From contig NZ_QZEY01000002.1 of assembly GCF_003594875.1 (NCBI RefSeq), positions 806,001-870,000 of the forward strand: DNA of 64,000 nucleotides, read 5' to 3'. The notes beneath the pieces were generated by a model. That model was given only the letters and a program-made list of their open reading frames with translations, had not been told where the DNA came from and searched no databases. Each line of letters begins with the position of its first letter. The stretch's first letter is position 1. Below, one piece after another: positions 52,548 through 61,832 of this stretch. The translations under genes and the position numbers were made by a program. The stretch comes from Bailinhaonella thermotolerans. Lineage in GTDB: Bacteria; Actinomycetota; Actinomycetes; Streptosporangiales; Streptosporangiaceae.

Positions 52548-55500
52548 CTAGGCCTCGGTGCCTCCGCGCGAGCGGCGGGAACGGCGGCGCTTGGGCTGGG
52601 TGTCCACCACTTCCTCGGAGACCGTGTCGCGCACGGGCTCGTCGGCGGCGGCCACGACCCCGGCCGGGGCCACGTCCTCGGCGTCCTCGCCCTTGCGGCG
52701 GCGGCGCGAGGAGGACTTCGTCTTCTCGGCGACGGCCTTCTCGATGGCCATCTTGCCCTGCGTGCCGCGCGGCTCCGGCGTGCCGGCCACCGGCTCGGTG
52801 GAGACGTGCACGCCCCGGCCGTTGCAGCACTCGCACGGCGTGGAGAAGGCCTCCAGCAGGCCCTGGCCCACCCGCTTGCGGGTCATCTGGACCAGTCCCA
52901 GCGAGGTGACCTCGGCCACCTGGTGCTTCGTGCGGTCGCGGGCCAGGCCCTCGACCAGCCGGCGCAGCACCAGGTCGCGGTTGCTCTCCAGCACCATGTC
53001 GATGAAGTCGATCACGATGATGCCGCCGACGTCGCGCAGCCGGAGCTGGCGCACGATCTCCTCGGCCGCCTCCAGGTTGTTGCGGGTGACCGTCTCCTCC
53101 AGGTTCCCGCCCTGGCCGGTGAACTTGCCGGTGTTGACGTCGATGACCGTCATGGCCTCGGTGCGGTCGATCACCAGGGAGCCGCCGGAGGGCAGCCACA
53201 CCTTGCGGTCGAGCGCCTTGGCGATCTGCTCGTCGACGCGGTAGGCGGCGAAGACGTCCTCGTCGCCGTCCCACTTCTGGAGCCGGTCCACCAGGTTCTC
53301 GGAGACGTGCTCGACGTACGGCTTGATCGTCTCCCAGACGTCCTCGCCCTGGACCACCAGCGAGCTGAAGTCCTCGTTGAAGATGTCGCGGACGACGCGG
53401 ATCGTCAGGTCGGGCTCGCCGTACAGCATCTCCGGCGGGCTGGCCGTCTTGGCCTTGCGCTGGATGTCCTCCCACTGCGCGGCCAGGCGGCGGACGTCGC
53501 TCTCCAGCTCCTTCTCGCTCGCGCCCTCGGCGGCGGTGCGGACGATCACGCCGGCGTTCTCCGGCATGACCTTCTTGAGGATCTGCTTGAGGCGCGTGCG
53601 CTCCTTGTCCGGCAGCTTGCGGCTGATCCCGGTCATGGAGCCGTCGGGGACGTACACCAGGAAGCGGCCGGGCAGGCTGACCTGGCTGGTCAGGCGGGCG
53701 CCCTTGTGCCCGATCGGGTCCTTGGTGACCTGCACGAGCACGGACTGGCCGGACTTGAGCGCCGACTCGATGCGCTTGGGCTGGCCCTCCAGCCCGGCGG
53801 TGTCGAAGTTGACCTCGCCGGCGTAGAGCACCGCGTTGCGGCCCTTGCCGATGTCGACGAACGCCGCCTCCATGCTGGGCAGCACGTTCTGCACCTTGCC
53901 GAGGTACACGTTGCCGACGTACGACTGGCTGGACTCGCGGTCGACGTAGTGCTCGACCAGCACGCCGTCCTCCAGCACCGCGATCTGGGTGCGCCCGCCG
54001 TGGCGGCGCACCACCATCACGCGCTCGACGGACTCGCGGCGGGCCAGGAACTCCGACTCGGTGATGATCGGCGGACGGCGGCGGCCGTGCTCGCGGCCCT
54101 CGCGGCGGCGCTGCTTCTTGGCCTCCAGCCGCGTGGAGCCGCGCAGCCCCTGCACCTCGTCCACGACGCGCTCGGCGGCGCGCGGCTCGCGGATGCGGAC
54201 CACGGTGTTCACCGGCTCGTCGGGGGCGGGCTCGATCTCCTCGCCGTTGCGGCGGCGACGCCGGCGGCGGCGGCGCGAGCCGGCCTCGGACTGCTCCTGC
54301 TCGGTCTCCTCGCGCTCGGCCTGGGCCTGCTCGGCCTCGTGGTCGGCGTCCTCGGCGTCCTCGCCGCCCTCGTCCTGGGCGTCCTTGGAACGGCCCCGGC
54401 CGCGACCGCCGCGGCGGCGACGGCGGCGGCGCGAGCCGGACTCGTCGTGCTCCTCGTCGTCCTCCTCGGCGCGGTCGGCCTCGAGGTCCTCCTCGGGCTC
54501 GACCGGCTCGGGGACGGCGGGCTTGGCGGGGGCGGGCGCGGGGGCCACCGGCGGCTGGAACAGCACCATCGGCGCCTGGAAGGTGGCGGCGGGGACGCGC
54601 GGGGCCTCCTCGACCTCGACCTCGTCCACGCCGAACGCGGCGAGCAGGTCCTCGACGACGTTGCCCTCGTCGTCGACCTCGGCCACGGCCGCGGCCTCCT
54701 CGACGTCCTCGGGCCCGGCCTCGTCGTCATCGTCGTCGTCGGCGGCGGCGGGCAGCTCGGCCGCGGGCGCGGCCTCGGCGGCCTCGGCCTTGCGGACGCG
54801 GCGGCGGCGCGGCCTCTCGTCCTCCTCGGCGGCGGGCGCGGCCGGCTCGGCCGTCCCCGCGGCCTCGGCCGCCTCGGCCGCCTCGGTCTCGGCGGCGGCC
54901 TTGGCCCTGGTCCTGGTGGTACGGCGGCGCGCCGGGCGCTCCTCCGCGACCTCGGCCTCCGGAACCTCGGGCGCGGTCTCCTCGGGCGCGGTCTCCGCGG
55001 AGGCGGTCTCCCCGGGGGCGCCGGCCTTGCGGGCGGCGCGGCGGGTGGTACGGCGGGCCGGGCGGGCCTGCTCCAGCTCGCTCTCGACCACCGCGATCTC
55101 GGCCTCGGGCTCGGCGGCGGCGGACGGGACGGCGGCGGGCTCGGCGGCCGGCGGCGTCTCGTGCTCCTCGGGCGGCGGGCCGGCCTTGCGGGCGGCGCGG
55201 GACCTGGTGCGCGCGGGGGCGGCCTCGCCCGTCTCGGCCGCGGTGACCGTCGCGGCGGCCTCGGCCTCCCCGGCGGGGGCGGCCTTGCGGGCGCGGGTGG
55301 TCCTGCGGGCCGGGGCGGCGGTCTCGGGGACGGCCGTCTCCTCGGGCTCGGGCGGCGGGCCGGCCTGGCGCGTGGCGCGGGCGGCGGGGGCCAGCGGCGC
55401 GGCCTCGCGCACCTCGCCCGCGGGCACGACGACGGGCGCCGCGTCCTCGGCCGTCTCCTCGGGGGCGGCGGCCTTGCGGCGGGTCCGGGTGGCCGCCGTC

Positions 55501-55862
55501 GTGGTGGCCGCTGTCGTGGTGGCGGCGGTCGTGGTGGGGGCCTTGCGCGTGCGGGTCGTCTTGCGGGCCGGGGCGGGCTCGGGCTCCTCCAGGTCGGCGG
55601 GGGGCGGCCCGGCCTGCCTCGTGGCGCGGGCGGCGGGCGCGGGCGGCGCCGCCTCGCGCACCTCGCCCGCGGGCACGACGGGAGCCGAGGGGGCTGGCGC
55701 CACCTCGGCGATCTCCTCCCCGGCGTCCGGGGGCGGTCCCGCCGGGCGGCTGGCGGTGCGCCTGCGCCTCGGGGTCTTCGCCTCCGTGCTCACGTCCGCG
55801 GTCGTCTCTGTCGTCGTCTCGGCGGGACCCTCGGTCTCGCCTGTGGGCTCGTTGTCGAGCAT
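52548..55862 (-). CDS. rne: Ribonuclease E/G
   Basis: 1104 aa from ATG 55862, GGGAGA nine bases upstream. Endoribonuclease for mRNA decay and rRNA processing. The first ~590 residues are disordered: acidic Ala/Glu blocks alternate with RRTTRTR blocks, with at least four modules ending in AGPPP and a DDDDDD run. The catalytic part begins at ~600: S1 domain (SYVGNVYLGKVQNVLPSMEA, ~640), DNase I-like part with metal-binding Asp in VIDVNTGKFTG (~905) and DFIDM (~945), and the zinc-link CECCNGRG (~1009). The C-terminal tail is basic (PKRRRSRRSRGG). The N-terminal extension is typical of actinobacterial enzymes but long and repetitive here. Confidence 0.95.
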   Translation of the reverse strand: MLDNEPTGETEGPAETTTETTADVSTEAKTPRRRRTASRPAGPPPDAGEEIAEVAPAPSAPVVPAGEVREAAPPAPAARATRQAGPPPADLEEPEPAPARKTTRTRKAPTTTAATTTAATTTAATRTRRKAAAPEETAEDAAPVVVPAGEVREAAPLAPAARATRQAGPPPEPEETAVPETAAPARRTTRARKAAPAGEAEAAATVTAAETGEAAPARTRSRAARKAGPPPEEHETPPAAEPAAVPSAAAEPEAEIAVVESELEQARPARRTTRRAARKAGAPGETASAETAPEETAPEVPEAEVAEERPARRRTTRTRAKAAAETEAAEAAEAAGTAEPAAPAAEEDERPRRRRVRKAEAAEAAPAAELPAAADDDDDDEAGPEDVEEAAAVAEVDDEGNVVEDLLAAFGVDEVEVEEAPRVPAATFQAPMVLFQPPVAPAPAPAKPAVPEPVEPEEDLEADRAEEDDEEHDESGSRRRRRRRGGRGRGRSKDAQDEGGEDAEDADHEAEQAQAEREETEQEQSEAGSRRRRRRRRRNGEEIEPAPDEPVNTVVRIREPRAAERVVDEVQGLRGSTRLEAKKQRRREGREHGRRRPPIITESEFLARRESVERVMVVRRHGGRTQIAVLEDGVLVEHYVDRESSQSYVGNVYLGKVQNVLPSMEAAFVDIGKGRNAVLYAGEVNFDTAGLEGQPKRIESALKSGQSVLVQVTKDPIGHKGARLTSQVSLPGRFLVYVPDGSMTGISRKLPDKERTRLKQILKKVMPENAGVIVRTAAEGASEKELESDVRRLAAQWEDIQRKAKTASPPEMLYGEPDLTIRVVRDIFNEDFSSLVVQGEDVWETIKPYVEHVSENLVDRLQKWDGDEDVFAAYRVDEQIAKALDRKVWLPSGGSLVIDRTEAMTVIDVNTGKFTGQGGNLEETVTRNNLEAAEEIVRQLRLRDVGGIIVIDFIDMVLESNRDLVLRRLVEGLARDRTKHQVAEVTSLGLVQMTRKRVGQGLLEAFSTPCECCNGRGVHVSTEPVAGTPEPRGTQGKMAIEKAVAEKTKSSSRRRRKGEDAEDVAPAGVVAAADEPVRDTVSEEVVDTQPKRRRSRRSRGGTEA

Positions 55863-55968
55863 CCGGGCAGTCTCCCGTCAGCTCCCGGGCGCGTCGCCGC
55901 GCCGCGCGGGAGCTCTCGTCTCTCGCTCATCGCCGGCGCCGCCTCGGGGCGGGCTCCGGCGCGAAGTC

Positions 55969-56784
55969 CTATCGGCCGACGACGGCGTCCGCCGCATTCG
56001 CGGGCGCGGGCACGGCCTCTTCGCCTGCGCCGCCTGCCGGTCCCTGCTCACGAGCTCCCCGGTCGGGGGCGAGCGGGTCGGCGAGCCCGCCGGACGCGTC
56101 CAGAGGCCCCTGCGCCAGCCTGGTCACCGAAGGCGGTGCCGGCGGCGCGAGGTCGGCCACCTGACGCAGTCCGGAGAGGACGTCGTCGGGTCGTACGGCG
56201 GGTGTCATGTGCCGAACAACCATTCGAAGTATCGCACAAGGGACAGCCTGATATTCCCCGGCGCGCCGCTCGGCGTCGTGACCGGCGGTTTCGTCCACCG
56301 CCAGGGACACCACAGCGGTACGTGCGTCGAAGCGCCGCACTCCCTTCTTGGTCAGGCGCTCGACCTCGACCACGGGCTCGGCGAGGAACCGCTCCACGGC
56401 CTCGCGCGCCCGTCCGGGGCTTACCCCGTCCAGGCGCACTTCCCACGACGACCCTTCCAGCCGGTCGGCGAGGGCGCCTCCCGACGCCTCGACGACGTCG
56501 AGCACGTCGAGCCCGGGGGGCAGCGAGGAGTCCAGGTCGGCGCGGAGCCGCTGGGGGTCGCAGGGTGTCGTCACGCCGATCTCAAGGTATTCGGCCTCGC
56601 TGGCGACCCCGGTGGGAGCGGCGCCCGCGTAGGAGATCTTGGGGTGCGGGGAGAAGCCGGCGCTGAACGCCACCGGAATCCCCGCCCGCCGGACGGCGCG
56701 TTCGACTGCACGCGAGATGTCGCGGTGGCTGGTGAATCGCAGCCGCCCTCGTTTGGCGTAACGAACCCGCAACCGCTGCGCCAC
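55969..56784 (-). CDS. TIGR03936 family radical-SAM-linked protein (DUF2344)
   Basis: 271 aa from GTG 56784. DUF2344 is seen in LRVRYAKRGRLRFTSHRDISRAVERAVRRAGIPVAFSAGFSPHPKISYAGA and SEAEYLEIGV. It is encoded next to, or fused with, the TIGR03960 B12-binding radical SAM protein in most bacteria, and the two are assumed to act together in an unknown, possibly tRNA- or ribosome-related, modification. The last ~60 residues are a variable Pro/Gly/Ala tail. Here the acyltransferase gene separates it from its partner. Confidence 0.93.
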   Translation of the reverse strand: MAQRLRVRYAKRGRLRFTSHRDISRAVERAVRRAGIPVAFSAGFSPHPKISYAGAAPTGVASEAEYLEIGVTTPCDPQRLRADLDSSLPPGLDVLDVVEASGGALADRLEGSSWEVRLDGVSPGRAREAVERFLAEPVVEVERLTKKGVRRFDARTAVVSLAVDETAGHDAERRAGEYQAVPCAILRMVVRHMTPAVRPDDVLSGLRQVADLAPPAPPSVTRLAQGPLDASGGLADPLAPDRGAREQGPAGGAGEEAVPAPANAADAVVGR

Positions 56785-57078
56785 GGGCGCGGGCGGGGGG
56801 CCGTCGGGAACAGGCTTCAGAGCGGTGTCGTCCTTCCCGTGTCAAATCCAGTTGCACCAAGGATAAGCCTCCTGACAAGAGCACTGTTCACCCTTGACGG
56901 CCCGTCCCTCACAGAGAGGCACCGGTAAATCGGTGCAAACCCCTCCATTTCCGGCGGATCCGGCCGGGGAGACAGGCCGATCCGACCTCCGGGACAGGGT
57001 CCGGAGACACCCTCCCCCGGCGTGGTGGCGGCCCGCCGGGACGGGTCGCGCCCGCCGGGATGGGGGACGGGGCGCGGC

Positions 57079-58497
57079 CTACCTGGATATGGGGCGGCGG
57101 CGCCAGCGGCGGCCGAACAGGGCGATCACCGGGAGGGTGCACAGCAGCGGGGCGACGATCGCCAGCGGGCGGGTGAGCCACCACTGCAGGTCGGGGGGCA
57201 CGTGGTCGTTCAGATCCTCGCCGAACACCCACCAGCCCAGGCCGCGGGCGATCGCCATCCCGGTGGTGTGGAAGAGGAAGAGCGGGAGGGCGAAGCGGTT
57301 GATGGTCTCGTTGACCCGGTGCCACAGGGGCCGCTGGAGCCGGTGCTCCATGACGGGGCGGAACACCTCCACCACGCCCATCTGGAAGACCAGCAGCGCC
57401 ACGATGACGAACGTGGGCGGGGCCATGTTGGACAGCTCGCCGGGCACGCCGACCATGGAGCCGGGGTAGAGGCCGGAGAAGACCAGGCCGAGCAGCGCGA
57501 ACAGGCCCGTCGTGAGGATCGCGACGTCGAAGCGGCGCGGCAGCCGCACGATGCGCTCGTAGAAGAACCCGGCCTGGTGGGCCAGGCCCCAGACGAGGAC
57601 CATGTTGAGCCAGCTCACCCAGTCGATCCCGTAGCGGAAGCGCAGGACGTCCACCGCCAGGGCCGCCCCGCCGAGCCAGATGAGCACGAGGACGTCGTAC
57701 TTGCGGTGCAGGTAGAGCGAGATCGGCAGCAGCGCGATCAGCACCAGGTAGACCGCGAGGAACCACAGGGGGCTGATGATCAGGATCACGACCTGGCCCA
57801 TCCAGGACAGGTCGAACGCGCGCCCGACGATCGCGCCGAGCACCGCCCAGGTCAGCGCGAGCGACAGCCCCGGGATCGCGAGGGCGCGCAGCCGCTTCCA
57901 GACGAACGCCCCGATGCCGACGCCGCGCGCGCACGCCCGCTCCCACGACAGCAGGTGCACGTGCCCGCCGACGTAGAAGAACAGCGGCAGCACCTGGAGC
58001 AGCCAGGTGAACACCCACAGCCCCGAGGTGAACCCCAGCGGGCTCGTCGGCTGCGGCCCGCCGGGACTCCACTGCAGGATCGTGAAGCACCAGTGCCAGA
58101 GCACCACCACGATCAGGCTGAGCGCGCGCAGCCAGTCCACGTAGCGGTCCCGCGTGACCGGTCCGGGGTCGGCCCGCGTCGCCCCGCCTCCCGGCGCGGC
58201 CGCGGTTCCCGCCACGGGCTCGGCTCCGGCCCCCTGCCCGCCCGGCCGTACGGCGGCCGCCGCCTCCGGCGCGGCTCGCAGGGCCTCCGGCGCCGCTCTC
58301 ACGGCCTCCGGCGCCGCTCTCACGGCCTCCGGCGCGGCGGTCGCGGCGTCCGCCCCGGGCTCCGCGGCCGCCGGTTCCGGTGGACGTGTGGCGCGCTGAC
58401 CTGGGACGGGACCGGCGGAGGGCCGGTCCTGCGGCGCGGCGGGCGAGGGGGCGGGCGTGGCGGGCCCGGCCTCGTGATCTCGGTCGTCGTCCCGCAC
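57079..58497 (-). CDS. Acyltransferase 3 family membrane protein
   Basis: 472 aa from GTG 58497. The first ~115 residues are disordered Pro/Ala-rich, with four 7-aa repeats (APEAVRA). The acyltransferase-3 core follows: RDRYVDWLRALSLIVVVLWHW, then about ten membrane segments (VFTWLLQVLPLFFYVGGHVHLLSW, IPGLSLALTWAVLGAIVG, VVILIISPLWFLAVYLVLIALLP). The LWHW near residue 133 matches the catalytic His position of the family. Such enzymes acylate sugars or lipids at the membrane. It lies between two genes that are usually adjacent, so it is likely an insertion. Confidence 0.88.
   Translation of the reverse strand: MRDDDRDHEAGPATPAPSPAAPQDRPSAGPVPGQRATRPPEPAAAEPGADAATAAPEAVRAAPEAVRAAPEALRAAPEAAAAVRPGGQGAGAEPVAGTAAAPGGGATRADPGPVTRDRYVDWLRALSLIVVVLWHWCFTILQWSPGGPQPTSPLGFTSGLWVFTWLLQVLPLFFYVGGHVHLLSWERACARGVGIGAFVWKRLRALAIPGLSLALTWAVLGAIVGRAFDLSWMGQVVILIISPLWFLAVYLVLIALLPISLYLHRKYDVLVLIWLGGAALAVDVLRFRYGIDWVSWLNMVLVWGLAHQAGFFYERIVRLPRRFDVAILTTGLFALLGLVFSGLYPGSMVGVPGELSNMAPPTFVIVALLVFQMGVVEVFRPVMEHRLQRPLWHRVNETINRFALPLFLFHTTGMAIARGLGWWVFGEDLNDHVPPDLQWWLTRPLAIVAPLLCTLPVIALFGRRWRRRPISR
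58262..58345 (-). repeat. 21-bp in-frame tandem repeats in the acyltransferase N-terminus
   Basis: Four 21-base units starting GCCTCCGGCGC (58262, 58283, 58304, 58325) encode the heptad APEAVRA or close variants. The two middle units are identical. Confidence 0.85.
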
Positions 58498-58546
58498 GGG
58501 GTACCCCCTCGTAAGCCTGTCGCCCTGGCCGGGCCGCCAGGCCCCG

Positions 58547-60469
58547 TCAGACCACCGTCAGGGGGAGGAGCTTTCTACCGGTCGGGCCGATCTGGATCTC
58601 TGTCCCCATTGTCGGGCATACGCCGCAGTCGTAGCAGGGGGTCCAGCGGCAATCCTCGACCTCGCCCTCGCCGAGCGCGTCCTGCCAGTCCTGCCAGAGC
58701 CATTCGCGGTCGAGGCCGGCGTCGAGGTGGTCCCAGGGCAGGACCTCGTTCTCGTCGCGCTCGCGCAGGGTGTACCAGTCGAGGTCCACCGGCTCGTCGG
58801 CCAGGGCCTTCTCGGCGCACGACATCCAGCGCTCGAACGAGAAGTGCTCGCTCCAGCCGTCGAAGCGGCCGCCGTCCTCCCACACGGCCCGGATGACCTT
58901 GGCCACCCGGCGGTCGCCGCGCGAGAGCAGGCCCTCGATCACCGACGGCTTCCCGTCGTGGTAGCGCATGCCGATGGCCCGGCCGTACTCCCGGTCCTTG
59001 CGCAGCGTGTCGCGCAGGGCCTTGAGGCGGCGGTCCACGGTCTCGTGGTCGGTCTGCGCCGCCCACTGGAACGGCGTGTGCGGCTTGGGCACGAACCCGC
59101 CGATGGAGACCGTGCAGCGGATGTCGCGCGAGCCGCTGACCTCACGCCCGGCCTGGATCACGCGGCGGGCGAGGTCGGCGATGGCGAGCACGTCCTCGTC
59201 CTCCTCGGTCGGCAGGCCGCACATGAAGTACAGCTTGACCTGCCGCCAGCCCTGGCCGTACGCCGTGGAGACCGTGCGGATCAGGTCCTCCTCGGAGACC
59301 ATCTTGTTGATGACCTTGCGCATGCGCTCGGACCCGCCCTCGGGGGCGAACGTCAGGCCGGAGCGGCGGCCGTTGCGGGAGAACTCGTTGGCGAGGGTGA
59401 TGTTGAAGGCGTCGACGCGGGTGGACGGCAGCGACAGCGAGGTGTTGGTGCCCTCGTAGCGGTCGGCCAGGCCCTTGGCGATGTCGCCGATCTCGGAGTG
59501 GTCGGCCGACGAGAGCGACAGAAGGCCGACCTCGTTGAAGCCGGACTCGCGGACGCCCGCCTCGACCATGTCGCCGATCGTGGTGATCGAGCGCTCGCGC
59601 ACCGGGCGGGTGATCATGCCCGCCTGGCAGAACCGGCAGCCGCGCGTGCAGCCGCGGAAGATCTCCACGCTGAACCGCTCGTGGACGGTCTCGGCCAGCG
59701 GGACCAGCGGCTTCTTGGGGTAGGGCCACTCGTCGAGGTCCATGACCGTGTGCTTGTGGACGCGCCAGGGCACGCCCTCGCGGTTGGGCACGACCCGCTT
59801 GATCCGCCCGTCGGGGTGGTATTCGACGTCGTAGAACCTGGGCACGTAGACGCCGCCGGACTCCGCGAGCCGCATGAGCAGCTCGTCGCGCCCGCCGGGG
59901 CGGCCCTCGTCCTTCCACTCCCGGATGACCTCGGTGATCGCGATGGCGATCTGCTCGCCGTCGCCCAGCACCGCCGCGTCGAGGAACTCGGCGATGGGCT
60001 CGGGGTTGAACGCCGCGTGCCCGCCCGCGAGCACGATCGGGTCGTCCTCGCCCCGGTCGGCGGCCCGCAGCGGGATGCCCGAGAGGTCCAGCGCGGTCAG
60101 CAGGTTCGTGTAGCCCAGCTCCGTCGAGAAGGACACGCCCAGCACGTCGAACGCCCGCACCGGCCGGTGCGCGTCCACCGTGAACTGCGGGACCCCGTGC
60201 TCGCGCATCAGGGCCTCCAGGTCGGGCCACACGGCGTAGGTGCGCTCGGCGAGCGTGCGGTCCAGCTCGTTGAGGATCTCGTAGAGGATCTGCACGCCCT
60301 GGTTGGGCAGGCCGACCTCGTAGGCGTCGGGGTACATCAGCGCCCAGCGGACGTCGGCGTCGTCCCACTCCTTGACGGTCGAGTTCAGCTCGCCGCCGAC
60401 GTACTGAATCGGCTTCTGCACCTTGGGCAGCAGCGCTTCCAGGCGGGGGAACAACGACTCGACAGACAT
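58547..60469 (-). CDS. TIGR03960 family B12-binding radical SAM protein
   Basis: 640 aa from ATG 60469. The N-terminal B12-binding-like domain (ALMYPDAYEVGLPNQGVQILYEILN, DVLGVSFSTELGYTNLL, VLAGGHAAFNPEPIAEF) precedes the radical SAM core, with the Fe-S motif FRGCTRGCRFCQAG (CxxxCxxC, ~270) and SLSSADHSEI. The C-terminal Cys motif WTPCYDCGVCPTMG may bind another cluster. The function is unknown; it is near-universal beside TIGR03936 and rne in actinobacteria. About 200 bases with three CCGTACGG copies separate it from rodA. Confidence 0.95.
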   Translation of the reverse strand: MSVESLFPRLEALLPKVQKPIQYVGGELNSTVKEWDDADVRWALMYPDAYEVGLPNQGVQILYEILNELDRTLAERTYAVWPDLEALMREHGVPQFTVDAHRPVRAFDVLGVSFSTELGYTNLLTALDLSGIPLRAADRGEDDPIVLAGGHAAFNPEPIAEFLDAAVLGDGEQIAIAITEVIREWKDEGRPGGRDELLMRLAESGGVYVPRFYDVEYHPDGRIKRVVPNREGVPWRVHKHTVMDLDEWPYPKKPLVPLAETVHERFSVEIFRGCTRGCRFCQAGMITRPVRERSITTIGDMVEAGVRESGFNEVGLLSLSSADHSEIGDIAKGLADRYEGTNTSLSLPSTRVDAFNITLANEFSRNGRRSGLTFAPEGGSERMRKVINKMVSEEDLIRTVSTAYGQGWRQVKLYFMCGLPTEEDEDVLAIADLARRVIQAGREVSGSRDIRCTVSIGGFVPKPHTPFQWAAQTDHETVDRRLKALRDTLRKDREYGRAIGMRYHDGKPSVIEGLLSRGDRRVAKVIRAVWEDGGRFDGWSEHFSFERWMSCAEKALADEPVDLDWYTLRERDENEVLPWDHLDAGLDREWLWQDWQDALGEGEVEDCRWTPCYDCGVCPTMGTEIQIGPTGRKLLPLTVV

Positions 60470-60668
60470 ACGCCAAGCCTAGCCGCCGCCGTCCCCTGCC
60501 CCGCACGCCCCGCGCCGCCCTCCCGCCCCGCGCGGTGCGCCCACCGCCCCCGTCCGCGCCTCCCGCGCCGTACGGCCGCCGCGTCCCGTACGGCTCGCGC
60601 CGCGCCCCGTACGGCGCGCACCGCCCCGGATTCCGGCACGGCCCGGGCGGCGCGGGGTCCCGGACGCG

Positions 60669-61829
60669 TCAGCCGTACGAGCGTTCGCGGATGTGGATGG
60701 CCTGGAGGAGGCCGATGGCGATGAAGTTGGCGAAGGTGGCGGTGCCGCCGTACGACACGAACGGCAGCGGCAGGCCGGTGATCGGCATGATGCCGATGGT
60801 CATGCCCACGTTGATGAACATCTGGAACGCCAGCCAGCACACGATGCCCGAGGCGACCAGCGCGCCGAAGCGGTCCTCGCACTCCCGCGCGATCTTCAGG
60901 CCGCGCAGCAGGACCACGCCCAGCAGGCCGACGATCGCGGCGGCCCCGACGAAGCCCAGCTCCTCCCCCGCCACCGTGAAGACGAAGTCGGTGTGCTGCT
61001 CGGGCACGAACTTGCCGGTGGTCTGGCCGCCGTTGAACAGGCCCTTGCCGAAGACCTCCCCCGACCCGATCGTGATCAGCGCCTGGCGGCTGTTGTAGCC
61101 GGCGCCGCGCGGGTCGAGCGAGGGGTCGATGAAGGCCATGAAGCGGTTGACCTGGTAGGCCTCCAGGAGCTGAAACTGCCAGACGATCACGGCCGCCACC
61201 ACCGCGACGCCGGCGAGCCCGGCGATCCAGCGCATCCGCACGCCCGACAGGATCAGGACGCCCGCGGTGATCGCCACCAGGACCAGGGTGGTGCCCAGGT
61301 CGGGCTGGAGCATCACCAGCCCCATGGGGATCGCCGCGATGCCCAGCGCCAGCCACACGTCGAAGTCGCGGGGGCGCACGTCGTCCTCGCGCACCTCGGC
61401 CAGCAGCAGCGCCAGGCCCAGGACCAGCGCGGGCTTGGCGAACTCCGAGGGCTGGAACTGGAACGCCCCGCCGATCACGATCCAGGAGTGCGACCCGTTG
61501 ATCGTCTCGCCGGCCGGGGTGAGCACGAGCAGCAGCCCGAGCATGGCCAGGGCGTACAGCAGCGGCGCGTAGGCGCGCAGCCAGCGGTGGTCCACCATGG
61601 CGATGGCGCCGCCGAGGCCGAGCCCGATGCACAGGTTGAGCAGGTGCCGCTGGAGCAGCCCGGACGGGGCGCCGGCCAGCGACGCGCGGGTGGACGACCA
61701 GACCAGCAGCGTGCCGATCACCGTGAGCGCGGCGACGGCGGCGAGCAGCCAGCCGTCCATGCGCCAGACCGGCGAGGCGACCCCGGCGACCCTGCGCGCG
61801 AGCGAGGGTGAGCGCGTCAGCGACGTCAT
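60669..61829 (-). CDS. rodA: Peptidoglycan glycosyltransferase RodA (SEDS family)
   Basis: 386 aa from ATG 61829, three bases after the mrdA stop. About ten membrane segments. SEDS motifs are clear: GSHSWIVIGGAFQFQPSEFAK with the essential region, LQPDLGTTLVL, DFVFTVAGEELGFVGA and GLPLPFVSYGGTATFANF. It polymerises lipid II during lateral wall growth with its transpeptidase partner, the adjacent PBP2. The length agrees with the family (~380-400). Confidence 0.95.
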   Translation of the reverse strand: MTSLTRSPSLARRVAGVASPVWRMDGWLLAAVAALTVIGTLLVWSSTRASLAGAPSGLLQRHLLNLCIGLGLGGAIAMVDHRWLRAYAPLLYALAMLGLLLVLTPAGETINGSHSWIVIGGAFQFQPSEFAKPALVLGLALLLAEVREDDVRPRDFDVWLALGIAAIPMGLVMLQPDLGTTLVLVAITAGVLILSGVRMRWIAGLAGVAVVAAVIVWQFQLLEAYQVNRFMAFIDPSLDPRGAGYNSRQALITIGSGEVFGKGLFNGGQTTGKFVPEQHTDFVFTVAGEELGFVGAAAIVGLLGVVLLRGLKIARECEDRFGALVASGIVCWLAFQMFINVGMTIGIMPITGLPLPFVSYGGTATFANFIAIGLLQAIHIRERSYG

Positions 61830-61832
61830 GGG

